Of a stretch of 64,000 nucleotides of DNA, positions 49,659 to 58,142 are shown piece by piece. The first letter of the stretch is position 1, and the number at the start of each line of letters is the position of its first letter. The position numbers and the translations under genes were made by a program. The notes under the pieces were generated by a model, which was not told where the DNA came from, searched no databases, and was given only the letters and a program-made list of their open reading frames with translations. The stretch is from JBJHBP01 sp050485645 (GTDB lineage Bacteria > Pseudomonadota > Gammaproteobacteria > Steroidobacterales > Rariloculaceae), in contig JBJHBT010000005.1 of the NCBI GenBank assembly GCA_050485645.1, positions 62,001 through 126,000 of the forward strand, read 5' to 3'.

Positions 49659-50711
49659 TCAGCGCAGCGAGCGTGAGGCAATCTCCCAGTTCGGATCCCG
49701 GCAGATGCCGCAGTCGTCACCGAGAAAGTAGCCGCGGCCACTTTCACTGGTATCACCCAACAGCTGCCACTTCAGCCAGGCGACGGCCGCGATGCCGTAA
49801 GGTCCGCCGTTGTCCTGAAAGTACGTGCCGCCGTGGCCGACGGACGGATACACACCATGGAAGACCGGCACGTGCGCGGGCAGGCTCTCGAAGTCGCGCC
49901 TGCCGTTCGCATATGCGATGTCGGATTCACCGCCCGTCACGATGATCACCGAGCCGTGGATACCGTTGTAGAGATCTTCGTCGGGCGTGAACAGACCGCT
50001 GTTCCAAATGCCGACGGTGGACACACGCGGATCGTCGGATGCGCCGTAGGACATCAGGCCTCCGCAGGACATGCCCATCGCCGCAACGCCGGCCACATCG
50101 ACCTTGCGGTAAAACCGGCTGTCCGCCCTTGCAGTTTCCGCTTCCAGCCAGTTGATGGCCGCGATCAGGTTCGTGCCGTTGACCATTGCGTTGCCGGTGC
50201 CGGGGGCCGGCTGGCCAGGTGCGCGACCGCCCTCCCGAGGCGGACCGCCGGGACCGCCCAGACCTCCCGGACCGGCACCGACAGCCCCGGGGGGGCCGTC
50301 GGCGATGACTACGAAGCCATACGACGCAATCTCGGAGAGAAAGTCCGGGAACATCAGGCCGTTTCTGGCGCAGCCGCCGTTGCCCCAGACCAGCACCGGA
50401 TGGCTGTCCATCGTCAGTTCAGCCGGCCGGTAAATCGTGTGCATGGCAAGGTCAGGGTGGTGTTCGACTGTGACCGCAAACGGTCCGGTAGGCGGCGCGC
50501 CCATCAGCCGCACATCGACGACTGTCAGCTCCGTGACATCACTGGAACCATCCTGAGCCGACACGGCCATCGCCAGGGCGCCGGCGCAGGCTGCCAGCGC
50601 GAGCGTCGCAGCCGGCCGCGCGGTGAACGGTTTCGCACCCGCAGCCCTCCAGCGCACCGGTCCCCGGTCACATCGCCCTGTCATGGACTGATTCGTGCTG
50701 CGTCGCGTCAT
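49659..50711 (-). CDS. secreted alpha/beta hydrolase with Gly/Pro-rich insert
   Basis: 350 residues. ATG at 50711 has GGGAG at 7-8 nt. A long signal region with a hydrophobic core about 34-52 ends in VSAQ. Nucleophile elbow is GMSCGGLM (Ser215); LVWGNGGC (107-114) is the oxyanion strand; a C-terminal His is in PSVGHGGTY. Between the second strand and the catalytic domain is a 33-residue Gly/Pro insert (about 141-173; GPGGLGGPGGPP). Substrate unknown but context suggests aromatic esters. The gene starts 13 bp after the tannase-like gene, hence co-transcribed. Confidence 0.87.
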   Translation of the reverse strand: MTRRSTNQSMTGRCDRGPVRWRAAGAKPFTARPAATLALAACAGALAMAVSAQDGSSDVTELTVVDVRLMGAPPTGPFAVTVEHHPDLAMHTIYRPAELTMDSHPVLVWGNGGCARNGLMFPDFLSEIASYGFVVIADGPPGAVGAGPGGLGGPGGPPREGGRAPGQPAPGTGNAMVNGTNLIAAINWLEAETARADSRFYRKVDVAGVAAMGMSCGGLMSYGASDDPRVSTVGIWNSGLFTPDEDLYNGIHGSVIIVTGGESDIAYANGRRDFESLPAHVPVFHGVYPSVGHGGTYFQDNGGPYGIAAVAWLKWQLLGDTSESGRGYFLGDDCGICRDPNWEIASRSLR

Positions 50712-50724
50712 GTCTGTGCTCCCG

Positions 50725-53475
50725 TCATCGATCAATACTGTCGTAGAAGGTGAGCTGTACGCCGCCCTGCCCCATGCCCGGATCCGAACTCAGGTAGCGG
50801 CCCTCGTTGAGGAAGGCATACGGTCCGTTCATCCGTGCTTCGAATGTCGGTACTAGCGCGCCGAAGGCGCCGCCGTTGCGAATGATGATGATCTCGCCAT
50901 CGTCGGTCTGCCACAGATAGCGGGCGTCGATCGTGGGTGGCGATGCGAGCAGCTGATAATCCGCCCCGCCCGCCAGCACGCGTCCGCTAACGCGGCCACT
51001 GACTTCGCCGCCTGTGATCGGAATGATGTTGCGCGGTCCGCGTTTGCTGTCGCCGACCCGCTGGCTGGGCGACAGCGTCACCAGCGCCCGGCTCAGCGGC
51101 TCGGCCGGCTGCTCGCCAGGCTGGCGCAGGCGATTGTTCCAGGGCTGTGCAGGCACGTCGTTCGGTCTGACAATGTGGATTGCGTTGTCCTGTGTCACGG
51201 TGACCGACGAGACGTCGTAGACGACAAGACGCAGCGTGGCATCGGACGGTCGCAGTTCGCGTCGCGCGACGTAGCGGCCGGCATTCAGCCTGGCGTGGTC
51301 GCCGGCATTGGGCGCTTCGAAGTCGAGCACGATGCGCACGTCGTCGGCATCCGGGCCTACGCCGGCGCCGCGCACCAGAATGTAGTCACCGTCGTCGGCC
51401 CGCAGCACGAAGATCTGTTCGATTTCCAGCGTGCCATTGGACAGCGTCAGCTCGAAATCCAGCGCACCTTCCATCACGGTGCCAGACAGCCATGCACCAT
51501 CCACGCTGCCGGCCAGTCCAACGGCTACGCGGCGTTCACCGTATGGCGTCGTGCCGACCGCCTCATCGAGATCGAGAGGAATGTGCAGCTCGAATACCGG
51601 TGTGCCGCTTTCGGGGGCAGGGATGCCTTCCGGCATGTACGCGTCCCATGATGGATGCGGGATCAGCGCCACCCCCGATCGCGCATGCGCCGGTGCCGCG
51701 CAGGTATAGGACTGCGCCGCATCAGGGTCGCCTTCGATGTAATGCGGGTAGTTCGGATACGAGCACATCGGCCGGCTGCCGGACGCGCCGGTCACGACTT
51801 CACTGAGACCGGGTGCACGGCCGTGCTCGACCCAATCACGCAACAACCCGAAGCGATCGACGCTGCTCGGAATCGGCGCAGGCTGCACCCCGTTACCGCG
51901 GCCGTCTATCGATGCCGAGTTACCGGTCAGCCCGTGGCCGGTCTGCGGCAGCACATACAGGCGCGCGAACGCATCGACCGCAGTGCGTCCCATCGTATCG
52001 AGCATGGACTGGTAGTAGTCGAGCTGTTCACCCGACGGCGCGATGGTGTCGTCGGTGCCGACGATGACGATCAACCGGCCGCCGCGATCACCGAACGCGC
52101 TGAGATCGGGATCGGTGGAATCCAGCCACGGTGAGATCTGCGCGCGGCGCGCGCCGTGCCGCTCGATGTCGTAGTCCAGCGGGTTGGCGTCCAGGTCCCG
52201 CATCATGAAGCCGTTCACGCCGATGGAACCGAGTGCAGAAAACACCGGTGCATCGTCGGGCGCCCCTTCCTGGCCGCGATAGCGCTGTGCAACGAACAGC
52301 CCGCCGGCAGGCCCGAAACCGCCACCACCGACGGCGGAAGACGGCGCCCACATGCCGAAGGTCTCACGACCGTTGGCGAGCGGTATCGGCGAGCGATACG
52401 AGGAGAACACGAAGTTCATGGTGTCGATCTGGCCGGCGGTAAGACAGGCATCCACCGACGAATCCTCCGGATCCGGATCCACATCGTCCGGGCAGCGCAG
52501 ACGCGCCCATGGATCCGCGCTGCCACGAGTATCGTTGACGTTGAACAGCGCCCGGCAGTCGACATAGTTGTTGATGACGCCGTCGATACGTCCGTCCAGC
52601 CCGTCGCACTGACGCATGAACTCGGCGAGCATGGCCGGCCCCTTGCTCGGCGGCACGTGGTTCGCCAGCGCCCGCTCCTGAATGCGTGTGAGTGTCGGCG
52701 CGAGCATCAGCGACGACATGCCGACGACGGGCACCGTCGACAGCACGCCGTCGTAATCTTCCGGGTAACGCTGCGCGACGGTCAGACCCTCGCGGCCGCC
52801 CTGCGAACCGCCAACATAGTAGTTGTAGGCCGGCCGTTCACCGTATGCACGCTCGACCAGCACCATGGCCACATCGTGCGTTTTCTTCATCTGCGCGTAG
52901 CCGAGATTGCGAATGGCCTCATCGTTCAGCGCCCAGATCGGATCGCTGGCATGGCCGGAATCACTGCCGTAGGTCACATAGCCTTCGGTCAGCGCGGCCG
53001 GCCCGCCGAAGCCGCCGACGCTGCCCGTCAGTCGCGGCACGGTGCCGTTCATGCCGCCGCCGCCGAGCTGTATCGAGCGCCCGTTCCAGGCGTCAGGCAG
53101 CGCAACGCCGAAGCGTATCGGCTGCGCCGTGTCGCTGGTATCCACAGGTTGCAGCCGGCCGCCAACGAGACAGTGCGCGGCCACGTTGCCGCTTTCCGCC
53201 ACCCACTCCAGCGATTCGAGCACGACGCCCGACACCGGCTCACCGATTGCGTCCGCCGCAATGCTCGCCGCGATCGCGGTGCCGGTGCATGCGGCCTGTG
53301 TCAGCGTGATGCCATCAGCCGCCGCACCGTGCTGCCCCAGGATGGCGCTGGCGGCGAGTGCGGTCAGTACGCCCGGGCGCAGCGCCCGCCGCAAGGCGTG
53401 TCGTGGCCACTGCCATCGCAACCGACCGGACTGTCGTGGGCTGGGCTGTGGCAGATCCTCCATCGGCTCGAGCAT
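50725..53475 (-). CDS. tannase/feruloyl esterase-family protein fused to two DUF3237 domains
   Basis: 916 residues. ATG at 53475 has AGGA 8 nt upstream. After a signal peptide (to about GAAAD) comes a tannase-family hydrolase (about 55-560): nucleophile in YYVGGSQGGREGL, acid in IVGTDDTIAPSG, His in LPQTGHGLTG. In the family a Cys beside Ser and one beside His form a disulfide (CS-D-HC); here both are Gly. The last 300 residues are two DUF3237-like beta domains (about 675-780 and 830-916), the second with GGEVSGRVSGRVLAGGADYQLL and RYLWQTDDGEIIII. Such a fusion is unusual. It is predicted to be secreted and to act on aromatic esters. Confidence 0.88.
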   Translation of the reverse strand: MLEPMEDLPQPSPRQSGRLRWQWPRHALRRALRPGVLTALAASAILGQHGAAADGITLTQAACTGTAIAASIAADAIGEPVSGVVLESLEWVAESGNVAAHCLVGGRLQPVDTSDTAQPIRFGVALPDAWNGRSIQLGGGGMNGTVPRLTGSVGGFGGPAALTEGYVTYGSDSGHASDPIWALNDEAIRNLGYAQMKKTHDVAMVLVERAYGERPAYNYYVGGSQGGREGLTVAQRYPEDYDGVLSTVPVVGMSSLMLAPTLTRIQERALANHVPPSKGPAMLAEFMRQCDGLDGRIDGVINNYVDCRALFNVNDTRGSADPWARLRCPDDVDPDPEDSSVDACLTAGQIDTMNFVFSSYRSPIPLANGRETFGMWAPSSAVGGGGFGPAGGLFVAQRYRGQEGAPDDAPVFSALGSIGVNGFMMRDLDANPLDYDIERHGARRAQISPWLDSTDPDLSAFGDRGGRLIVIVGTDDTIAPSGEQLDYYQSMLDTMGRTAVDAFARLYVLPQTGHGLTGNSASIDGRGNGVQPAPIPSSVDRFGLLRDWVEHGRAPGLSEVVTGASGSRPMCSYPNYPHYIEGDPDAAQSYTCAAPAHARSGVALIPHPSWDAYMPEGIPAPESGTPVFELHIPLDLDEAVGTTPYGERRVAVGLAGSVDGAWLSGTVMEGALDFELTLSNGTLEIEQIFVLRADDGDYILVRGAGVGPDADDVRIVLDFEAPNAGDHARLNAGRYVARRELRPSDATLRLVVYDVSSVTVTQDNAIHIVRPNDVPAQPWNNRLRQPGEQPAEPLSRALVTLSPSQRVGDSKRGPRNIIPITGGEVSGRVSGRVLAGGADYQLLASPPTIDARYLWQTDDGEIIIIRNGGAFGALVPTFEARMNGPYAFLNEGRYLSSDPGMGQGGVQLTFYDSIDR

Positions 53476-53561
53476 TCGGTGCTTCCTCGTCACGGGTCGG
53501 GTGTCAGGCGTACGGTGTCCGTCGGGGAGCGGTGCCACGCATGGCGTGGCACCGCTCCCGG

Positions 53562-54620
53562 TTAACGGAACAACGCACTGGCGAAGTGATACAGATCGTT
53601 CTTCCAAACCGGGAACGTATGGCCGCCCTCATCGATGTGCCACACATGCGGGACGTTCTGCGCGGTCAGGTATTCATGCACACCAAGACTGATGTTGAAC
53701 AACCCATCCTCGTTGCCACACGATACCCATAGCAGCGAAAGCTGCTCGGCCGCCGCGGCGGGATCGGGTACCAGCTGCGCCGGCTGACGCGTATTGGGCG
53801 CCGACGAAAAGCCGCCGACCCAGGCGAAGGTATCGAGATTGCCCAGCCCCATGTTCAGCGATTGACCGCCGCCCATCGACAGTCCGGCCAGCGCGCGACG
53901 CGTGCGATCACTGTCCACCGGGTAGCGCGATTCGATGTAGGGGATCAGGTCGTTGAGCAGCTCCTGCTCGAAAGCCGCGTAGGCTTCGAATTCGACCCCC
54001 ATGCCGCCCATGCCGCCGGGACCTCCAGGCCCACCAGGCCCACCAGGCCCACCAGGCCCACCACCAGGCCCACCACCAGGCCCACCGCCAGGCGCACCGC
54101 CAGGCGCACCGCCGGGGCCACCAGGCCCTCCGCCCGGACCGCCGGGCCCTCCCGGTCCACCAGGTCCACCCCGTCCGCCGAACAGTGTCGACGGTTCGCT
54201 GGACGCGCGACCGTTCGGCATAACGACAATCATCGGTTCGGCTTGCCCGTCGGCGATCAGATTGTCGAGGATCACGTTGGCCGAACCTGCCTGTGTCCAG
54301 TGTGTTTCGTTGCCGCCTATGCCGTGCAGCAGATAGAGCACGGGATAGGTGCGGTCATTCGTGTAGCCGGGTGGCAGATAGACCCGCGCGGGACGATTGC
54401 CGTTGGTGACGCTGGATTCAAATTCGATGTCTTCAACGCGGCCGGCGGGCACCCCATCGCGCTGCTCGTCGAAGCCCGCCGGTGCCGATTCGAGTGTGGC
54501 TTCGGGCTTCGGATCTGGCGCAGCACCCATTGGCGGCTGTGAAAACGCTGAATGGGCCAGCAACACCGTGGCTGTCAGGACCGCGGCCGCGCGCAGCTGG
54601 CTCAAGACTGGATGACGCAT
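53562..54620 (-). CDS. secreted esterase with a collagen-like Gly-Gly-Pro insert
   Basis: 352 residues. A signal peptide (1-27) precedes an esterase of the Fes/XynZ-type: YLLHGIGGNETHW (about 96-108), nucleophile GLSMGGGQ (Ser248), acid in SCGNEDGLF, and His in DEGGHTFPVW. Between strand IVVMPNGRA and helix FEQELLNDLIPYIES a roughly 60-residue tract (149-208) consists almost solely of G and P with occasional A and M. It is encoded by 9-bp-type repeats that may expand or contract. The fold is complete on both sides, so the insert is a surface loop. Part of the tannase cluster; the tannase gene follows after 86 bp. Confidence 0.9.
   Translation of the reverse strand: MRHPVLSQLRAAAVLTATVLLAHSAFSQPPMGAAPDPKPEATLESAPAGFDEQRDGVPAGRVEDIEFESSVTNGNRPARVYLPPGYTNDRTYPVLYLLHGIGGNETHWTQAGSANVILDNLIADGQAEPMIVVMPNGRASSEPSTLFGGRGGPGGPGGPGGPGGGPGGPGGAPGGAPGGGPGGGPGGGPGGPGGPGGPGGPGGMGGMGVEFEAYAAFEQELLNDLIPYIESRYPVDSDRTRRALAGLSMGGGQSLNMGLGNLDTFAWVGGFSSAPNTRQPAQLVPDPAAAAEQLSLLWVSCGNEDGLFNISLGVHEYLTAQNVPHVWHIDEGGHTFPVWKNDLYHFASALFR
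53997..54176 (-). repeat. GC-rich minisatellite encoding the Gly/Pro tract
   Basis: Imperfect units based on CCAGGCCCA (plus strand) repeat about twenty times without breaking frame. The coding sense gives Gly-Gly-Pro and Gly-Pro-Gly. Replication slippage here would change loop length in whole codons. Confidence 0.85.
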
Positions 54621-54731
54621 GTTTGATCTCTCCTGCTTTCCTGTTTATTCAATGACATTGCAGTGTCATCTGTCTGTCGTGACATCTTCGGTGGGATGTT
54701 CGTCGTGCCCTGCGCGCCCCGGTTCGAGCTG

Positions 54732-55943
54732 TCAATAAGGACGCCGCCGGAAACTCAGCGCAAACACGGCCACGGCCGCCAGCAGCGCCATCGGAATCAG
54801 ATAGGTGACGACGCCACCGGCGGACAGTCCGCCGCCGAGCAGCAGGCCCGCCAGCAGCGGTCCGACGATCGATCCCACGCGGCCGGCGGCGATGCTCGCA
54901 CCGGCGCCGGTGCCTCGCGTCTGCGGGCTGTAGAATGCCGGTGCCACGCCATACAGCGCATAGTTCGCGCCGAGCACGAAGAATCCGGCGAGACCGCTCA
55001 GCACGATAATCTCGATCATGGTATCGGCGCGACTCAGTCCGAGCAGTGCCACGGCCAATGCAAGGTAAGCGATGGTCAGCGGCCATCGGGCATCGAATCG
55101 GTCGACGAGCCGGCCGATCAGCAAGGCACCGGCCACGCTGGCGAAGTTGAACGCGAGCGAAGCGCGAGGCGCGATGACCGCGTCCATGCCCTTGGCGACA
55201 ACGAGCGTCGGCAGCCAGTTCAGAATCAGATACAGGATCAGCAGCGTGGGGAAGAAGATGATCCACAGCAGCAGTGTGGGCGATGCGCGTCCGCCGCCGA
55301 ACAGTGTTTCCCAGACACTTTGTCGTTTGACTTCGACACCTGCGGCGGCACCCGGCTGCAGCGTCTCCTGCATCGACGTGTACAGCAGACAGGCGAGAAT
55401 CATCGGCAGGATGCCGCCGACATAAAACAGCATGCGCCAGTCCATGTCGCCGCCGCCGGACTGTGCCAGCAACGCGGCCAGTCCACCCCCCAGCGGCATG
55501 CCACAGAATACGGCCGCGGCGGTCTGCGCGCGTTTGCGCGGCGTGCTGACTTCGGTGGCCACCGCCATCATGATCGGCAGCGCGGCGCCGAAGTTCAGGC
55601 CCGCGCAGAACCGTACGACGAACAGGCTGGAAAACGTTGAAGCCCACGCCGTCAGCAGCGTGAACAGCCCGAACAGGAACACGGCGCTGACGAACACCGG
55701 CTTGCGACCAATGCGATCGGCAAGCCAGCCGCCCATAGTCGCGCCGATGACGAGACCGACATTGCCGATCGCGAAAGTCCAGCCCAGCGCGTCCGGCCCG
55801 AGGCCCAGCTCAGGCGCGAGCCGCGGCGCTGCAATGCCGATTGCCTGAATGTCGAAGCCTTCGGCGACCGCGGCCGCGAAACACAGGATTACCGTGACGG
55901 TGCTGCTTTTCGAAACTGTCTGCGCGGAACTGGCGACTGCCAT
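54732..55943 (-). CDS. MFS transporter, aromatic acid:H+ symporter (AAHS) type
   Basis: 403 residues with twelve hydrophobic helices. AEGFDIQAIGIAAPRLAPELG in helix 1 is the AAHS signature segment with the charged Asp used in BenK/PcaK-type proteins; GGWLADRIGRKPV is the MFS loop 2-3 motif. Proteins of this group import benzoate-like acids (4-hydroxybenzoate, protocatechuate, gallate). Between the AraC regulator and the esterase genes it fits uptake of acids freed by the extracellular esterases. The gap below (111 bp) and above (133 bp) suggests it may begin its own transcript. Confidence 0.92.
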   Translation of the reverse strand: MAVASSAQTVSKSSTVTVILCFAAAVAEGFDIQAIGIAAPRLAPELGLGPDALGWTFAIGNVGLVIGATMGGWLADRIGRKPVFVSAVFLFGLFTLLTAWASTFSSLFVVRFCAGLNFGAALPIMMAVATEVSTPRKRAQTAAAVFCGMPLGGGLAALLAQSGGGDMDWRMLFYVGGILPMILACLLYTSMQETLQPGAAAGVEVKRQSVWETLFGGGRASPTLLLWIIFFPTLLILYLILNWLPTLVVAKGMDAVIAPRASLAFNFASVAGALLIGRLVDRFDARWPLTIAYLALAVALLGLSRADTMIEIIVLSGLAGFFVLGANYALYGVAPAFYSPQTRGTGAGASIAAGRVGSIVGPLLAGLLLGGGLSAGGVVTYLIPMALLAAVAVFALSFRRRPY

Positions 55944-55964
55944 TATTCTTCATGCCCCCGGTTC

Positions 55965-55981
55965 GCCCGACCAGGTCGGGC
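55965..55981 (-). promoter_or_regulatory. inverted repeat in the leader of the MFS gene
   Basis: GCCCGAC-CAG-GTCGGGC, 22 bp before the MFS start. It could be an operator or a leader hairpin. The AraC-type regulator encoded just upstream would normally bind direct rather than inverted repeats. Confidence 0.35.
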
Positions 55982-56023
55982 AAGCCATCGAGCTTGCACC
56001 GGAGGCGCAGTCGCACACTTGTA

Positions 56024-56049
56024 AGAAACCGTCAGCGCCGACGGTTTCT
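56024..56049 (-). terminator. intrinsic terminator of the AraC-type regulator gene
   Basis: A perfect 10-bp stem (AGAAACCGTC with GACGGTTTCT) and 6-nt loop lies 27 bp beyond the stop of the regulator; on the minus strand it ends in TTTCTTA. This separates the regulator transcript from the MFS gene. Confidence 0.6.
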
Positions 56050-56076
56050 GCTACGCCTCAGATCAGATCGCGTCTG

Positions 56077-56961
56077 TCAGAGCAGAGCTTTCCAGTCCCT
56101 GCGGTCACTGAAGAAGCTGCCGACAACCGATTGCGGCAGGGCGGAGAGTTCGCGCAGGAAACCCGATGGAATCGAATCGCTGAATTCGCGAAACTCGGTG
56201 ATCAGGTGCGCCTGATCGTAGTAGCCCGCATCGATGCTGATGTCGGTCCATGACCGGCTCGGCGTGTTCAGCTTCAGCGCAACGGCATTACGAAAACGGA
56301 TCATGCGTGAAAATCGCTTCGGCGCAACGCCGATCTGTTCCTGAAAGCGTCGGCGCCAGGAACTTTCGCTGAGGCCGGACGCAGCGGCGAGCAGCGACAT
56401 TCTGTAATCGCCACCGGCCGTGAGCAGAAAATCGGCCACCTGATCGAGCGGCGTGGCAGGTAGCGCGTGCCGGGCACGGTCCCACAGCACGTTGTCGAGC
56501 GTCTCCACCATCGCCTGTGGTGTTTTCTGCTCACGCAGGCGATCGTGCGTCTGCGCGATGAATTGCCCGAGCACATCGGCCGCATCGAACGCGAAGTTGC
56601 GTACTTCGTGCGGGGAGGTACCGAACAGGCGGAAAAAACCCGTGGGCTGGAACACGGCCATCAGGCTGCTGTATCGACCGTCGGGATAGACCTCGGCAAC
56701 GCGGCGGTCGCAGGGTCCGATCACGACCGCGGGCGGCAGTCGGCGCATCGCGCCATCGGCGTATTCGAACGCCCGGCACGGGGGACCAAGAAAGAAGTTC
56801 AGCACCGGAAACAGTGACACCGTCATCGGATGCGCCTGCTCGGCCGCGGGCAGAAAGTCGCAGTAGACGTAGTAGCGTACAAACTCGCCAAGGGGCGGAG
56901 ACGGTTGAACGCGCCTGACATCCATCGTAAGGGCGCCGTGGCCTTCCCGGGACGAAGTCAT
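56077..56961 (-). CDS. AraC-family transcriptional regulator
   Basis: 294 residues. The N-terminal half (1-150) is a DUF6597-type sensor domain; the C-terminal half (about 185-280) is the double helix-turn-helix of AraC proteins (MSLLAAASGLSESSWRRRFQEQIGVAPKRFSRMIR, then WTDISIDAGYYDQAHLITEFREFSDSIPSGF). ATG at 56961 is preferred; a second at 56925 is possible. It is the top gene of the minus-strand aromatic-ester cluster and is divergent from the VOC gene, so it may control both. The ligand is presumably an aromatic acid or ester, by context only. Confidence 0.9.
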   Translation of the reverse strand: MTSSREGHGALTMDVRRVQPSPPLGEFVRYYVYCDFLPAAEQAHPMTVSLFPVLNFFLGPPCRAFEYADGAMRRLPPAVVIGPCDRRVAEVYPDGRYSSLMAVFQPTGFFRLFGTSPHEVRNFAFDAADVLGQFIAQTHDRLREQKTPQAMVETLDNVLWDRARHALPATPLDQVADFLLTAGGDYRMSLLAAASGLSESSWRRRFQEQIGVAPKRFSRMIRFRNAVALKLNTPSRSWTDISIDAGYYDQAHLITEFREFSDSIPSGFLRELSALPQSVVGSFFSDRRDWKALL

Positions 56962-57230
56962 GTGATCGGTGTCTCCGCGTAACACAGCAGGGCGTTGGCA
57001 CCAGTATGCCGACAGCGTAACGGAACAACCAGAGTCCCGCTGTTGCGTTGTTCCGTACGACGCCAGGCCCGACATTCGCACCCCCGTCCGTGAGTGTGCA
57101 GATAGCATCCGGCGGCCGACGACAATCTCGACGGACACGCGGACGGCGAACTATTCTCCCCGTCCGCGGATCGGTCATCGGATTCTGGAGTTCCGCCCCG
57201 ATCCCTCCACGGCACACAGGAAGCACAGCC

Positions 57231-58019
57231 ATGCGCGAACCCGAATCCTCACTCTCACAGGCCATCGAACCGGGTGCGACGATCGTTCCGGTATTTCGCT
57301 GCACGTCCCTGGAACGTACGCTGCGTCACTATCGGGCGCTCGGGTTCCGCGTGACGTACGAGCAGAGCACGCCATATACCTACGCGGCGACCATGTGGGG
57401 ATCGTTTGAACTGCACTTCCACGGCGTCAGCAAACTGAACCCGGAACACGCTGCTTCGTGCCTGGTCAACGTCGAGAATGTATCCGGAGTCCATCAGGCA
57501 GTGGCCGACAGCCTCCGACGGATGTATCAGGGGCTTCCCGTATCTGGATTCCCGCGAATCACCCGTTTTCGGGCCGGACACACGCGATTCACCGTCTATG
57601 ACAGTGATGGCAATCACCTGCAGTTCATCGCCCGCGACGAGCCGGAGTACGATTACGACACGAATGCGGACGACAGCGCGTTCGGACGCACGCTGTCGGG
57701 TATCACCCGCACGCAGTCGACCTTGATGAATGCCCTCGAGACGGCCGTCTTCCTGCGCGACACGTATCACAACGATCACGCCGCTGCCCGCAAGCTCGAC
57801 AATGCATTGCGCCAGTCCGACCCGGCGGAGCCGCTGGAATACGCCCGTGCACTGGCCGCCCGCGCCGAACTCGCCGTGGCACTGGGCGAAACCGACAGAG
57901 TCAGCGAACTGCGCGCGGCGCTGTCCCGGTTGACGCTCAGCGATGAGGATCGGCATCGCTATCGCGCTGAGCTGGAGGCAGCCGATCAGCTGGAACGTCT
58001 GATGCGGAAAGACGGATAG
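57231..58019 (+). CDS. VOC (glyoxalase/bleomycin-resistance fold) protein with helical C-terminal extension
   Basis: 262 residues. ATG at 57231 follows AGGAAG by 7 nt. Residues about 15-140 are a single VOC module of bleomycin-resistance type (VPVFRCTSLERTLRHYRALGF, FELHFHGVS, RFTVYDSDGNHLQFIAR); the FHGV and GNHLQ segments would place metal or ligand-binding residues. The remaining 115 residues are helical (TLMNALETAVFLRDTYHN, LEYARALAARAELAVALGE) and TPR-like, an uncommon attachment. Transcription is divergent from the AraC regulator. Substrate or ligand is unknown. Confidence 0.82.
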   Translation: MREPESSLSQAIEPGATIVPVFRCTSLERTLRHYRALGFRVTYEQSTPYTYAATMWGSFELHFHGVSKLNPEHAASCLVNVENVSGVHQAVADSLRRMYQGLPVSGFPRITRFRAGHTRFTVYDSDGNHLQFIARDEPEYDYDTNADDSAFGRTLSGITRTQSTLMNALETAVFLRDTYHNDHAAARKLDNALRQSDPAEPLEYARALAARAELAVALGETDRVSELRAALSRLTLSDEDRHRYRAELEAADQLERLMRKDG

Positions 58020-58042
58020 GCCGACGCCGCGACGGCGAGATT

Positions 58043-58078
58043 CACGCAGGCAGTGTTCGCGCACGCAGGCAGTGTTCG
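58043..58078 (+). repeat. 17-bp direct repeat, two copies
   Basis: CACGCAGGCAGTGTTCG occurs at 58043-58059 and 58062-58078 between the convergent VOC and pilin genes. It looks like a recent local duplication. Confidence 0.7.
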
Positions 58079-58142
58079 AGTGCCCCGCTGGCCTGCCGCG
58101 CCCGGCCGCGTTGTTCCCGGCACCCGGCGACGTCATGCCCGG

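Noticed and set aside
53997..54176. CRISPR-like appearance of the repeat tract
   Set aside because: Units are 9 bp, contiguous, have no spacers and stay in frame within an esterase gene.
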